This document shows, piece by piece, positions 51,008 through 61,282 of a stretch of 64,000 bases of DNA (the first letter of the stretch is position 1; every line of letters starts with the position of its first letter). The position numbers were made by a program, and so were the translations under genes. Origin of the DNA: Symbiodinium natans (taxonomy: Eukaryota; Sar; Dinophyceae; Suessiales; Symbiodiniaceae); NCBI GenBank assembly GCA_905221605.1, contig CAJNDS010000135.1, positions 90,001-154,000 on the forward strand, written 5' to 3'. A model generated the notes under the pieces. The model made no database searches and was not told where the DNA came from. It worked only from the letters and a program-made list of their open reading frames with translations.

Positions 51008-51299
51008 GTTAAGGGCGCGCTGTAGCTTGTTTGGAATTATGGAATAAAACAGTGCCGGTGCCCAACATAACCCCTTGAAAGGATCTGGGGATATAAGTAC
51101 CAGTCCCAAAAAATTCTAAACCCCAAGCCCTAAACTCTAAACCCTTGATCCCTAAACCCTGAAACCTAAACTCGCTAGGGCTTAGGGTTTAGGGTTTAGG
51201 GCTTTGGGAAGTTTAGGGGTGTAGGGGTTTAGGGGCTCATGGAACTTAGGATTTCTAGTGTCTCTTGGGTAGTGAAGTACCCTAGGCCCTTTTTTTCAA

Positions 51300-51475
51300 G
51301 GGACTAAAGGAGGGACCCTTCTAAGGGACCCTAAAGACATTTGACAGGTTATTCAGGGACTACTTAGGTACACAGGGACTATATAAGGTATATATATATA
51401 TAGGGGTTAGATACGGGAACAAGCTTAAGGGTCTCTTCGAGGGGTCCCTCCATTATACCCCTTAAGGAAGTAAGA
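51300..51475. mobile_element. Family G element, second copy
   Basis: GGGACTAAAGGAGGGACCC to GGGGTCCCTCCATTATACC with a central (TA)n. Confidence 0.65.
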
Positions 51476-52293
51476 GTTCACCTGCAGCTGGCACCAGGTG
51501 CCCATCTCCTCTAACAGCAGCCCTGGGATGTTTCAAATCACCAGGCCGGGGGGGGGGGGGGGGGGGGTTACATGGGGTTAGGGATTAGGGGTTGGGGTTT
51601 AGGGTTTAGGGTTTAGGGTTTAGGGTTTAGGGTTTAGGGTTTAGGGCTTAGAGGTTGGGTCCAGGGTGTTTTGCGCTTGGGGTTCAAGAAATGTTTTGAG
51701 GTTCGGGGTTTTGTTCGGTTTAACCCTTGAACATCAAGCCTAATCAAATGCCTCAACCCCTACCCCCCCCTACCCTCGCTCCCTAAACCCCTCAACCCCC
51801 TAAACCGCAAGCACTTTCTTTGAGAGCAAGCAAGCCATGTGTTCGAATTTGGGGTTTCAAGCTGAAGGTTTCTGGGGCGTTGGTTTGGCCCTGATACGCC
51901 TCAAAGGCGTAAAGCCCTAAGGGTTTAGGGTTTAGGGCCCCTAAACTTCCCAAGCTCTCTAAACTCCCTAAACCTCAACCCCGTATACTCTAGGTGAACA
52001 AGGTTTGGGGGGGTTACTTTCATATACTTCTAATGTCATGTAATTGTAAACGCTTGCGCGCGCCGCCTCGGCAGCCGGGCCGGTTGGGGCGTTGTTACAG
52101 GGGTTAAGTGTTTGAGGGGGCGGGAGGGGGTGGGGGGGGGCGTCTTTCGCGGCGTTTCTTCTGTGGGTCCCGCCGACAGGCGGGACCCTCCACAGCATGG
52201 GTTTGCAGCTCCTCCAAGCGATGAGGGGGGGGTCCCACAGAGCGGGGGCGGGGGGGGCCGTCACAAAATTTTGCATGGGGGGACTTGGGTTAG

Positions 52294-52533
52294 GGGGAAG
52301 GAGGCGATCCGGGTCTGCTCTTCCTGCCGAGGCGAATACAGGGACCTTTACAGGATACTGTGGGATGTTTCCCCTTCTCCGAACAGTCCTTAATAGGGAT
52401 TCTAGTACCCCCTACTATAATCCCTACAAAGGACTGCTAGTATAAGGGGGAACATCCCAAGGGATACCGAACCGTCTTCTCCGCCCCTAAGCCGGGCTAC
52501 CCCCATGAACCCGCTCCCTTAAGAACCCTATAA
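52294..52533 (+). CDS. Two exons split by a family B hairpin (GA-AG)
   Basis: Exon 52294-52363 reads KEAIRVCSSCRGEYR and DLYRILW. Exon 52462-52530 reads GYRTVFSAPKPGYPH and EPAPLRTL to TAA. They join in phase 0 if the 98-nt hairpin between them is removed with a GA donor and AAG acceptor. Confidence 0.6.
52364..52461 (+). mobile_element. Family B hairpin acting as an intron
   Basis: GATGTTTCCCCTTCTCCGAA to TATAAGGGGGAACATCCCAAG. The sequence GGGAT occurs at both edges. Confidence 0.7.
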
Positions 52534-52582
52534 TCACCCTAAACCCTAAACCCTAAACCCCCCCTTAAGAACCCAGATCTAG

Positions 52583-52697
52583 GAAGAGACTGACCTCGGG
52601 CTACGACGACCTGTACATGGGAGGCTTGGAGCTACCAGCTGCCCTGGCCTCGGAGGACTTTTTGGGGTCTGCCGCCTTTTTTGGGGGGTGTCAGGAG
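52583..52697 (+). CDS. Exon-like island
   Basis: RLTSGYDDLYMGGLE, LPAALASEDFLGSAA, FFGGCQE, ending GAG|GTCCTAGGG. CCCTAAA left, TTTAGGG right. Confidence 0.6.
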
Positions 52698-52891
52698 GTC
52701 CTAGGGTTTAGGGTTTAGGGTTAGGGTTTAGGGTTCAGGGTTAGGGTTTAGGATTTGCGGTTTTGGGTTTTGGGTTTTGGGTTTATATGCTGAAAGCATT
52801 TCTTTCTAGGGTTCTTAAGGGAGGGGGTTTCATGAGGGTAGGTAGCCAGGGAGCCTTAGGGAAGCTTAGGGAGCCTTAGGGAGTAGTAGGG

Positions 52892-53415
52892 TTATGAGAT
52901 CATTAGAGCCACAGGGCAGGGGTCCCCAATGAATTGTTTTTGCATTGTTTTTGCGTTTTTTTTGCGTCCCGGTTTTGTGTCTCGGATTCTGAGGCAGCCT
53001 CGGGTTGCAGATTGTTTGTGTTTTTTTTGCGTCTTGGGGGGTGCCTTCCTCGCCGCCTTAGCCTGAGACGCAAACAAAACGCAAAACAAACGCAAAGCAA
53101 ACGCAAAACAAACGCAAAACAAACGCAAACAAAACGCAACAAAAAACGCAAAACACGCTGTGTTTCGCGTGTTTTAGCATTTCTGCTTACCCGCCTCCTC
53201 CCAAGACGCACAAGAAACGCAAAACAAACGCAAAGCAAACGCAAAGCAAACGCAAAACAAACGCCAAAACAAACGCAACAAAAACACAAAACAAACGCAA
53301 CCCTAAATACGAGACGCAAAAAAGACGCAAAACTGAGATGCAAAAAAAACGCAAACAAAACACAACAATAAATAATGTGAGATTTCCAGTCTGTAGCTTC
53401 CTAATGATCTCATAA
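52892..53415. mobile_element. hAT-like non-autonomous transposon
   Basis: Perfect 15-bp terminal inverted repeats TTATGAGATCATTAG / CTAATGATCTCATAA, flanked by an 8-bp duplication TAGTAGGG (52884-52891, 53416-53423). The interior is GTTTTTGCGTTTT on the left and (CAAACGCAAAA)n on the right, so it folds further. No transposase. Confidence 0.65.
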
Positions 53416-53794
53416 TAGTAGGGAGTAGTAGGGAGTATTAGGGAACCTTGGTTCATGTACCCCCCCCCCCCCCCTGAAGCCCTTAAGAACCCTAAACCCT
53501 AACCCTAAACCCTAAACCCTAAACCCTAAACCCTAAACCCTCTTGAACCCCCTGCCCTTAAGAACCCCTGAGCTGGTGGCTGATTCTGGATACAGGGTGT
53601 GGGTGGTGCTGGGATGCAGGGCCTAGGAAGCCTAAGACTGGGCTGATTTTTTAAACTTGGGTTTAGGCTTTCTAGGGTTTCTAGGGTGTGTAGGGTTTCT
53701 AGGGTTTCTAGGGTTTCTAAGATTTCTAAGATTTCCAGGGTTTGCAGGGTTTCTAGTGTTTCTAGGGTTTAGGAGGGTTCTGTTATTTCCGCAG

Positions 53795-53834
53795 TGAAGA
53801 CACCAAGAGCACAGAACTCAAGTACAACCCTCAG
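53795..53834 (+). CDS. Small exon-like island
   Basis: Acceptor TTATTTCCGCAG. EDTKSTELKYNPQ, donor CAG|GTCTCA. Confidence 0.55.
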
Positions 53835-53994
53835 GTCTCACACGCTTAGACGGTACCGTCGGCTTGCCTCCAAGACCATGGCGGCTAACTGCTGACCTGA
53901 GGGCTTCAGGGAGTAGGGCCAGGGGTTAGGCGCTTAGGGCCCACACCCCTAAACCCCTCAAACCCTAAATCACCTAACACCTGGACCCTAACCC

Positions 53995-54165
53995 CAAACC
54001 CCCCAAATCCCCAAATCCCCAAACCCCCAACCCCCCAAAACCCCCAAACCCCCAACCCCCCAACCCACCAACCCCCCAAACCCCCAAACCCCCAAACCCC
54101 CAAACCCCGAAACCCCCAATCCCAAAAACCCCCCCGAACCTCCGAACCTCCGAACCCCCAAACCT
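53995..54165 (-). repeat. CCCCCAAA variant array
   Basis: Mixed CCCCCAAA/CCCCCAA units; GVWGFGGLG peptides on the minus strand are the translated repeat. Confidence 0.9.
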
Positions 54166-54178
54166 GTAACCAATGAGG

Positions 54179-54240
54179 TGCTTGAAGAGCGCCCCGCCAC
54201 CATCTCTCAAGAGGCGGGCTCTCGAGTGGGGAGCCTCAGA
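54179..54240 (+). CDS. Exon-like island
   Basis: VLEERPATISQEAGS then RVGSLR, after ACCAATGAG. C-rich array left, TTTAGGG right. Confidence 0.5.
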
Positions 54241-54319
54241 TGTTTGTTGGGGGTTCGACTACGGGCTTTAGGGTTTAGGTTTAGGGTTTAGGGTTTAGGG
54301 TTTAGGTTTTAGGGTTCAG

Positions 54320-55080
54320 CATCTCATGTTCGAGCTTTCGCTCGTCAGGCAGCTTGGCAAGCGAAAGGAAAATTCCCACCCGCCCAAAGAATCCCACAAC
54401 ATATGTTCACTCAAGCAGAAGCCTTGGACTCCATACGCTAGGGCCCTACACCGCACGCCTTAAAAACACCCGCCTTAAACTCTCTCACTTTACCTGACTG
54501 CACATAAACATACAGAAACCTTAAAGTCCGGATTTGGGCATAGGCACGATCATGTGCGCGCGTTCCTTGCCACATCATATCAAAATTTTTGTGTTATCTT
54601 CATGTCAGTTCATGTGACAGCAAGAGCCCTGCAGCGGAAAGTGCATGAGTGAACAAGTGAGCGAACACAGTGAGTGAACTTCACGCCCAAATTATGGTAA
54701 ATCACTTGCAAGCGAGTGAAACGAACGAGCGAGTTTCATGAATTTATGGGGCGTGCACAAAGACCCTGTAAATAGATACTTAAATAGGGGGTCTTTTGCC
54801 CCTGTATAAGTAGCGCACGCTTGAACAGAAGTACTAGAAGTCCGCGCTCATAGTGCAATTTAAGGCACGTGTTCCCGTTGTCTGTTTCCTTTCGATCGAT
54901 ACTAAATGACGTCGCGCGCTTTTTTGCAAGTCAACTTAATACGGAACGAGGCAAAGGAGCAAAGATAAAATTTTGTATATATGCAGACAGTCGATTATCC
55001 CGTCCTGGAGGCATCGCCCCCTGGGAGTCCCCCTAACAACCCGAAAAGCGCCGAACTGACACGAAAGCACCCAGGTCCCT
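54320..55080. other. Unique AT-richer stretch, no supported gene
   Basis: Contains GAGTGAACAAGTGAGCGAAC-type short repeats (54645-54735), similar in style to the loop of the 59-kb foldback element; it may be a decayed relative. Confidence 0.4.
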
Positions 55081-55404
55081 CCGCAGTTTCCGCTGGCACC
55101 CTCCAGCATGAGGTGGGAGGTTAAGGCTTAATTAGGGGTTTAGGGTTTAGATTTAGGGTTTAGGGTTTGGGGTTGGGAGTGGAGTTTGGGGTTCAGGGTT
55201 TGGGCCTGACGCAGACTTGGAGCCAGTCTGTATAACCACGGAGACAGCTGACCTCTCTGACTCAGCACCTGACAGTTTCTGCTGAACCGATAGCCCTAAA
55301 CCCTAAGGCCGACACCCCAACCCCTAAACACTGTGACCCTAAGCCATGTGGGCTTCAGGGTGTCTAGCATGCTTTAGGGCTTTTTGGGGTTTGGCTTGCC
55401 CCTA

Positions 55405-55500
55405 TGTATATATATATATATATATATACGTCTATATATATATATATATGTATATACATATATATGTATACATATATATATATATATATATGTATACATA
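55405..55500. repeat. (TA)n/GTATAC microsatellite
   Basis: Long alternating TA with GTATACATA interruptions. It precedes a C15 run and an acceptor. Confidence 0.9.
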
Positions 55501-55524
55501 ATATCCCCCCCCCCCCCGCTTCAG

Positions 55525-55580
55525 GTACGTGCCCTGAATGCCCCAAGAGAGAACCTGGAGATCCTTGCAAACCTCCCCAA
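55525..55580 (+). CDS. Exon after a C15 tract
   Basis: C15 then GCTTCAG (55524). VRALNAPRENLEILA then NLPKP in phase 0, running into CCCTAAA units. Confidence 0.55.
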
Positions 55581-55657
55581 ACCCTAAACCCTAAACCCTA
55601 AACCCTAAACCCTAAACCCTAAACCCTAAACCCTAAACCCTGCTGCACATCTTTCAG

Positions 55658-55740
55658 CCCCTACGACACCTCCTTGCTGCACGGCGGCTGCGGCGGTCTT
55701 GGAGCGGATGCCTTGCCAGGGCCCCGGTTCAGAGAAGAGG
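55658..55740 (+). CDS. Glycine-rich exon
   Basis: Acceptor CACATCTTTCAG. PYDTSLLHGGCGGLG then ADALPGPRFREE, donor GTTCTTAGGG. CCCTAAA left, TTTAGGG right. Confidence 0.6.
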
Positions 55741-56057
55741 GTTCTTAGGGTTTAGGGTTTAGGGTTTAGGGTTTAGGGTTTAGGGTCAGGCTTGTGCGCA
55801 GGCTCGTTCAGGGTTTGTTTTTGGAGCTCAGGCCTTGGGTTTCGGGTTTCTGATTCAGGGTTTGTGGTTTTGCGCCCTGTGCACCCCAAGGCCCTGTGGG
55901 ATCTCTGGGTTGAGGAACCAAAACACAAAGCCCAACGCCCTAAACCTGGGCAGGGGGTGCAGAGTTTAGTACAGTTCCAACTGTAGAAGCCCCTTGGTGG
56001 ATTTAGGGCACCGACCACAGCCCCTACACCCCTTGAATCCCTGAATCCTTAAGCCGG

Positions 56058-56150
56058 TGTTAGGGTTTAGGGTTTAGGGTTTAGGGTTTAGGGTTTAGGG
56101 TTTAGGGTTTAGGGTTTAGGGTTTAGGGTTTAGGGTTTAGGGTTTAGGGT
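56058..56150 (+). repeat. TTTAGGG array
   Basis: Thirteen perfect units. Confidence 0.98.
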
Positions 56151-56182
56151 GCTGTAGTCCTCAGTCATAGCTCAGGGTTTAG

Positions 56183-56256
56183 GATGAACAAGGGTCCGGT
56201 CAAGGGCTTGCGTTTGGGATTCGGTGGTGGTGGAGGCAACCGGGTGCCGTGGTGTG
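56183..56256 (+). CDS. Exon-like island, frame ambiguous
   Basis: Between TTTAG and donor GTTTAGGG. DEQGSGQGLAFGIRW or MNKGPVKGLRLGFGG. Confidence 0.45.
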
Positions 56257-56378
56257 GTTTAGGGTTTAGGGTTTAGGGTTTAGGGTTTAGGGTTTAGGGT
56301 TTAGGGTTTAGGGTCTAGGGTCTAGGGTCTAGGGTCTAGGGTCTAGGCTTTAGGGTTTAGGGTTTAGGGTTTAGGGTT
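56257..56378 (+). repeat. TTTAGGG array with TCTAGGG block
   Basis: Eight perfect units, then five consecutive TCTAGGG, then TTTAGGG again: local homogenisation. Confidence 0.95.
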
Positions 56379-56637
56379 GGGCTTGGGCATGGGCGTAGGG
56401 GCCCCCCCAAAACTCCAAAACCCTTATCAACGCTGCGACGATGGCCCCTTCTCAGTAGCTGAGTGAGTACACTTTACACGTTTTGGGATACTATAATCCC
56501 CTATAGAACTGAAAGTGCACACTTTTTTGGGGCTTTTGAACTCAGCAACTAACCCTAAACCCTAAAACCCAAACCCCAAACCCCAAACCCTAAACCCTAA
56601 ACCCTAAACCCTAAACCCCAAACCGTGTCCTTGGAAG

Positions 56638-56741
56638 GTCTGATCTGCAAAACGCCTGGCTGTTCGGGGCCGGAGCTGGACTTTCTCCGACTTGGAGCGC
56701 TCGGCCCTCGGCACCCCAGCCCCGCAAGAAACCTTGCAAGG
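56638..56741 (+). CDS. Exon-like island
   Basis: LICKTPGCSGPELDF then LRLGALGPRHPSPAR, NLAR, ending AAGG|GTTTAGGG. CCCTAAA left. Confidence 0.6.
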
Positions 56742-57507
56742 GTTTAGGGTTTAGGGTTTAGGGTTTAGGGCTTAGGGTTTAGGGTTTAGGGTTTAGGGCT
56801 ACAAGCCCCTAGAAACCCTGTAAATCCTACAAACCTCGTAAGTTGTAAGCCCTACAACCCTATCAGCCTATAAATCCTATGCTACCTTGAGAAACCCGAC
56901 AACTTGTCCTTTGTCTTCGGATGTTTGGGGCGGCGATCTAGAGCATTCGAGGCTTCTTTTTGGGGTTTGTCAACATAGGCGTCACCCTAATACCAAATCT
57001 TGAGACCGCTAACCCTGAACCGAGGGTTTCGAGCTTGTGCTTCAGGCTTGGAATGAGCCCTCTTGGGGTTGGGATTTAGGGCTGTAGCGCGGCGGGAAAC
57101 CCCACAATGCCAAAGCCCCCGAACCCTTAAAACCCCCCCCCCCCCCCAAACGCCACTTAAACCCAAAAAGCTCCTTACACACAACACAAAAAAGCTTAAA
57201 CCGCACGCGCCCCAACAAAGACCCTAACACTACTGCCTGTCACCGTGTCATTCCGATGGTATCATTCCCATTTTCAACTGTTAAGGCTCTAAGACCCGAA
57301 AGCTGCGTCTACAACCGCAAAGACGCCAAAACATCCTCTGACTCTGAACACACTTGAATTGAAACATCCCCCCTCACCCCCCCCCCCCCCCCCCCGCACC
57401 GAAAAAACAAAGCCTTAACCTCCCCCAGAAACACGCACAAACCCTCTACAACCTAACCGAAAGCCTTGAAATCCTAAACCCTAAACCCTAAACCCTAAAC
57501 CCTAACT

Positions 57508-57545
57508 ACCCTAACTACCCTAACTACCCTAACTACCCTAAACCC
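57508..57545 (-). repeat. Nonamer variant CTAACTACC, four copies
   Basis: Inserted between ordinary CCCTAAA units. Confidence 0.9.
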
Positions 57546-57559
57546 TAAATCCCCTAAAG

Positions 57560-57955
57560 ATGCGCCCTCAAGGCCAACTCCGTCCTCTGGAACAGTCTCA
57601 ATAACCCGGCCATGCCGGGCGCTCTGCTTTTGAGGGCAAGGTTCAGGGTTTAGGGTTTAGGGTTTAGGGTTTAGGGTTTAGGGTTTAGGGTTTAGGGTTT
57701 AGGGTGGGGCGGGTGGACAGTTCATCCTGCCTTCCAGAGCTCCCTTCTTTGCAAGGCTTTGCGTTCTATCCGGAGCTCAAACGGGTCCTACAGGGTGGGG
57801 CCCCCTAGTTATAAGTAGAGTTATAAGGGCCCTAAATTGGGTCATAAGGACCCTAAGTTAGGTTATAAGTCCCTTAACTACAGTTAGTATAGTAAGGGGG
57901 CCCCACCCTGTAGAAGTCGGATCAAGCCTCAACCCAGAACCCTAAGGGTCCATTT
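57560..57955 (+). CDS. Three exons, last two split by a hairpin
   Basis: Exons 57560-57640 (CALKANSVLWNSLNN), 57738-57794 and 57914-about 57955. Phase carried from exon 1 gives APFFARLCVLSGAQT then SRIKPQPRT; another coherent frame gives LQGFAFYPELKRVLQ then VGSSLNPE. Intron 57641-57737 begins GTTCAGGG with TTTAGGG units; intron 57795-57913 is a GT-AG hairpin. Confidence 0.55.
57788..57913 (+). mobile_element. Hairpin element, family L, intron-like
   Basis: CTACAGGGTGGGGCCCCC against its complement ending CACCCTGTAG: 18-bp perfect ends, with splice-compatible GT and AG inside them. Confidence 0.75.
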
Positions 57956-58048
57956 ACCTATACAGTACATACTTGGGCCTTAAAGGGGTTCCTGTATAGT
58001 AGCTTTAGGGCCCAAATATATACTATACAGGTACATGGACCCTTAGGG
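57943..58048. mobile_element. Family D hairpin
   Basis: CTAAGGGTCCATTTACC to GGTACATGGACCCTTAGGG. GAACC sits on both sides, a possible target duplication. Confidence 0.75.
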
Positions 58049-58335
58049 GAACCACTGAAGCCCTATCTCACCAACTGATCGGCTGAGCACTGACCGCGGA
58101 CTGAATGTGCAGATTGTGCAGTGGCCTGACGGCTTGTGCATCTAAACGTAGTGGGCACCCGCTGGAAACTGCAAATCGAACCGCACCCAGCTAGTTCATC
58201 CTGATTTGCCCCAAACCTGAACCCTAACCCAACCCGGTCGCCAGTCAGCCTCTTACCTGCGACGGCTTATAACCCTAAACGCTAAACCCTAAGCCCTCAG
58301 CCCTAAGCCCTAAACCCTAAACCCTATAGGTTCAG

Positions 58336-58456
58336 GACCCTCCCCTGAAAAAAGCTGACCAGGTTCCCTCCGACACCGCCCGCGAGCCTCACGGCCGCCG
58401 CTGCGGTCGCGGCGGCCGCGGCGTTCGCCAGTGCCAAGGACCAGGCCTCCGCAGGG
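58336..58456 (+). CDS. Exon-like island, RG-rich or Ala-rich
   Basis: Acceptor AGGTTCAG. DPPLKKADQVPSDTA then HGRRCGRGGRGVRQC in phase 0 to CAGGG|GTTTAGGG; another frame is alanine-rich. CCCTAAA left, TTTAGGG right. Confidence 0.55.
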
Positions 58457-58649
58457 GTTTAGGGTTTAGGGTTTAGGGTTTAAGGTTTAGGGTTTAGGGT
58501 TTCGGGTTTAGGGTTTTGGGTTTTAGGGTTTAGTTTAGGGTTCTAGGGAATCAGGGTTTCAGGGTTCTAGGGTTTAGGGTTTTAGGGCGTTGGGGTTTTA
58601 GGGTTTTCAGGTTTAGGGTTTAAAGTTTAGGGGTTTAGTATTTACTTGG

Positions 58650-58930
58650 GACCCTATTTACCTCCAGCTTTATGGGTTCTACCGGCTAATTCAGGGTAGT
58701 TCCTACTAAACTGTAGGCAAGTAGAGTCCGAGGTAGGGTTCGATTGGGTATAGGGTTTTGGGCTTTCAGGGTTGTCGGGTTTATAGGGCTTAGGGCGTAG
58801 GGTTTGGGGTTTCGATGTTGCGGAGTTTCTGGTATGAGTGTCATGCAGGAGCCCCTGTTTACCTGGGACCCGATTTACCTACAGGTTAGTAGGAACTACC
58901 CCTTAAAATTCGAAGCAAGAACCCATAAAG
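58650..58930. repeat. Inverted pair of element K
   Basis: CCAGCTTTATGGGTTCTACC (58671) through TAGTTCCTACTAAACTGTAGG recurs as its complement at 58879-58925 (AACCCATAAAGCTGTAGG). Confidence 0.7.
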
Positions 58931-59027
58931 CTGTAGGAAAAGGGGCCGTTTGGGGTTTAGGGTTTAGGAGGGTTTAGGGTTTAGGGTTTAGGGTTTAGGG
59001 GTTTAGGGTTTAGGGTTTAGGGTTATA

Positions 59028-59583
59028 ATTAACCGGGCGTGTGCTTACAATATAATATTATCGCCCGGGAGTGAATACAATAAGTGCACGGGCGAACGGC
59101 GTAAACGATTGTATGAGCGCAGTAAGAACACTAATGAAAAGATACGAAAAACCCAGAGAAGCGACCAGATGCTCTTCATTTTATTATTTCGCTAATGTCA
59201 CTCTTTCGTTCATTGAAATGCTGTGAAGATAGAAAGAAGAAAGAAGCCCATAAGCATATTAATAGTGTACATGTGATGCATTAAGTTCTTTTCACGGGGC
59301 TCTTTGCAAAGAAATATAAATGAGAGCCCCCATTACAATATTAATGCAGTTCACTCACTAAATTCGTTCATTCACGCACTAGTTTCGTTCGATTATAAGA
59401 AAATGAAATGCATTCGCAAGGATTTTATAAGAGCATATGGTCGCTTCTCTGGGTTTTTTGGTATCTTTTTCATTAGTGAGTGTTCTTACTGCGCTCATAC
59501 AATCGTTTACGCCGTTCGCCCGTGCACTTATTGTATTCACTCCCGGGCGATAATATTATATTGTAAGTACACGCCCGGTTAAT
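59028..59583. mobile_element. Foldback element with near-perfect long arms
   Basis: Left arm 59028-59144 (ATTAACCGGGCGTGTGCTTA...) matches the complement of right arm 59461-59583 with about one substitution and a small indel. The loop holds short TTCACTCACT-like repeats. A 92-codon frame (59304-59582) runs through the right arm and is not a gene. No clear target duplication. Confidence 0.8.
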
Positions 59584-59584
59584 A

Positions 59585-59800
59585 ATAATCTTTTGTGTCG
59601 TTCACTCATTCATCACATTCATTCCCATCACTTTATTATTACCGTAATTCTATCCCAACATAATAACAGTATTTCATGGTGGAACGAAGTGAACTCACTT
59701 TGTAATGAATCCCGGGGGCTAATTTTAAGTGAAGATATGAGCGGCCCCCGGAACAACTATAAGTAATGCGTTTACTAGTTCGTTCATATAATTAATGGGG
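59585..59800. other. Unique AT-rich stretch
   Basis: CATTCATTCACT-like short repeats and a small palindrome around TCCCGGGGGC / GCCCCCGGA (59708, 59741). No exon seen. Confidence 0.4.
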
Positions 59801-59816
59801 GGGAATGGCTGGTCAG

Positions 59817-59901
59817 CTGCCCTCTGAGCTCAGGGCACCCGCAAGGCCAAGAAGGATGGCGCAAACCAAATTACGGAGGCTCCCGGCTTATGTGAAGCAG
59901 G
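59817..59901 (+). CDS. Basic exon-like island
   Basis: Acceptor GGCTGGTCAG. LPSELRAPARPRRMA then QTKLRRLPAYVKQ in phase 0, ending CAGG|GTTTAGGG. Confidence 0.6.
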
Positions 59902-60401
59902 GTTTAGGGTTTAGGGTTTAGGGTTTAGGGTTTAGGGTTTAGGGTTTAGGGTTTATACTACTGTTTTCGGTGAGTGTATAGAAGGTTCCTTCTCAATATT
60001 GGTGAGTGTATACCTTGGGTGTCCTTTTGGGGGTACAAGAAACATAAACCCTACTTCATGTGGGCTTAGGGTCTGTGGGGTTTTTGGGGTTTGCAGTCTG
60101 CCTTAAGCACCCAAAGACTTTTTGTGTAGGTTTTCTAATGATCCCATATGGGTTTTATATAATGAGAACCTGCAGAAGAGTAGGTTTTGGGCTTCAGGGT
60201 AGGTTTTGGGGTTCTAGCGTCTCAGGGTTTAGGGTCTGGCGTCCAGGAGTTCAGGGTCTAGGGGTAGATAAGCCATAAACCCTGAACTTCCTCTACCCGA
60301 TGAGCCTCGTAAACTTCAGCCTTCTCGAGCGTCCCCTGTTGAATAGGAGGCCTCCCTACCCTGAGGCCAACGTGTGTGCTTTTCTACTTCCAACTACCCA
60401 G

Positions 60402-60449
60402 TCAATGAAAAAAGACATGGACATTGTCTTGGACGCCAAAAGACCTTGA
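60402..60449 (+). CDS. Small exon with strong acceptor
   Basis: Acceptor TTTCTACTTCCAACTACCCAG. SMKKDMDIVLDAKRP then TGA. Confidence 0.5.
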   Translation, partial: SMKKDMDIVLDAKRP

Positions 60450-60487
60450 GCCGTAGTGCCCCGTGCTCGACAATTTTCAGACGTATG

Positions 60488-60558
60488 AAACCCTAAACCC
60501 TAAACCCTAACCCTAAACCCTAAACCCTAAACCCTAAACCCTAAACCCTAAACCCTAG
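60488..60558 (-). repeat. CCCTAAA array
   Basis: Ten units. Confidence 0.95.
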
Positions 60559-61079
60559 GCATCCCCTTACCTGAAACCCTGAACTGAAAGGTTTGACACC
60601 CCAAAGTTAGGCCTGAACCTCACATAAGACCCGCTAAAGCCCCAAAAGGCCTTGTGGGTCTCATCCCCGAAACTAGCCCTATAGGCCCTAAAGCCCTAGA
60701 CCCCCAAAACGCGAACCCTCAACCCCCTGAAGCCCTAAACCCTAAAGGCCCGAAAGCCCTAAACCCCTGCAAACTCTGAGCCCTCAAAGCCCTGAAAGTG
60801 TTTCGTCTTCATCACGCCTGGCTTCCAGGGCTGCAAGCCCTTTAGGGGACTAAAGGGGTTCAGGGTTTTAGGCTGAAGCCCCCGACGCCTAATGTAAATG
60901 CCTAAACCCCTCCATTTAAAATTCTGAACCCCTAAACCTAAACCCCTGTATAAAACCCCAACCCCCTAAATCCCAAAGCCTCAACCCCTAAACCCTAAAC
61001 CTCTTATCTAAACCCGAACTTCTACACCCCAAAACCCCAAGCCCCAGCCCTAAGCCCTAAGCCCTAAACCCTAAACCAC

Positions 61080-61190
61080 AAACCCCAAACCCTAAACCCT
61101 AAACCCTAAACCCTAAACCCTAAACCCTAAACCCTAAACCCTAAACCCTAAACCCTAAACCCTAAACCCTAGCCCTAAACCCTAAACACA
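61080..61190 (-). repeat. CCCTAAA array
   Basis: About 14 units. Confidence 0.95.
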
Positions 61191-61238
61191 AAATCCCAAA
61201 GCCAGCAACCCCCAAACCCGCAACCCCGATACGCGCAG

Positions 61239-61282
61239 GTCGCCAAGAAGAAACGCGCTCCCGAGCCGAAGAAAGGCCTAGG
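61239..61282 (+). CDS. Basic exon, NLS-like
   Basis: Acceptor ACGCGCAG. VAKKKRAPEPKKGL in phase 0, ending GG|GTTTGGGG. Lysine cluster resembles a nuclear localisation signal; similar to KPKRAPKDQ at 1585. Confidence 0.5.

Noticed and set aside
52160-52195. Perfect small palindrome GGTCCCGCC-GACA-GGCGGGACC as a terminator or regulatory hairpin.
   Set aside because: In a eukaryotic GC-rich island a 9-10 bp stem alone is not evidence of function; no further support.
59304-59582. 92-codon + ORF.
   Set aside because: It reads through the loop and right arm of the foldback element.
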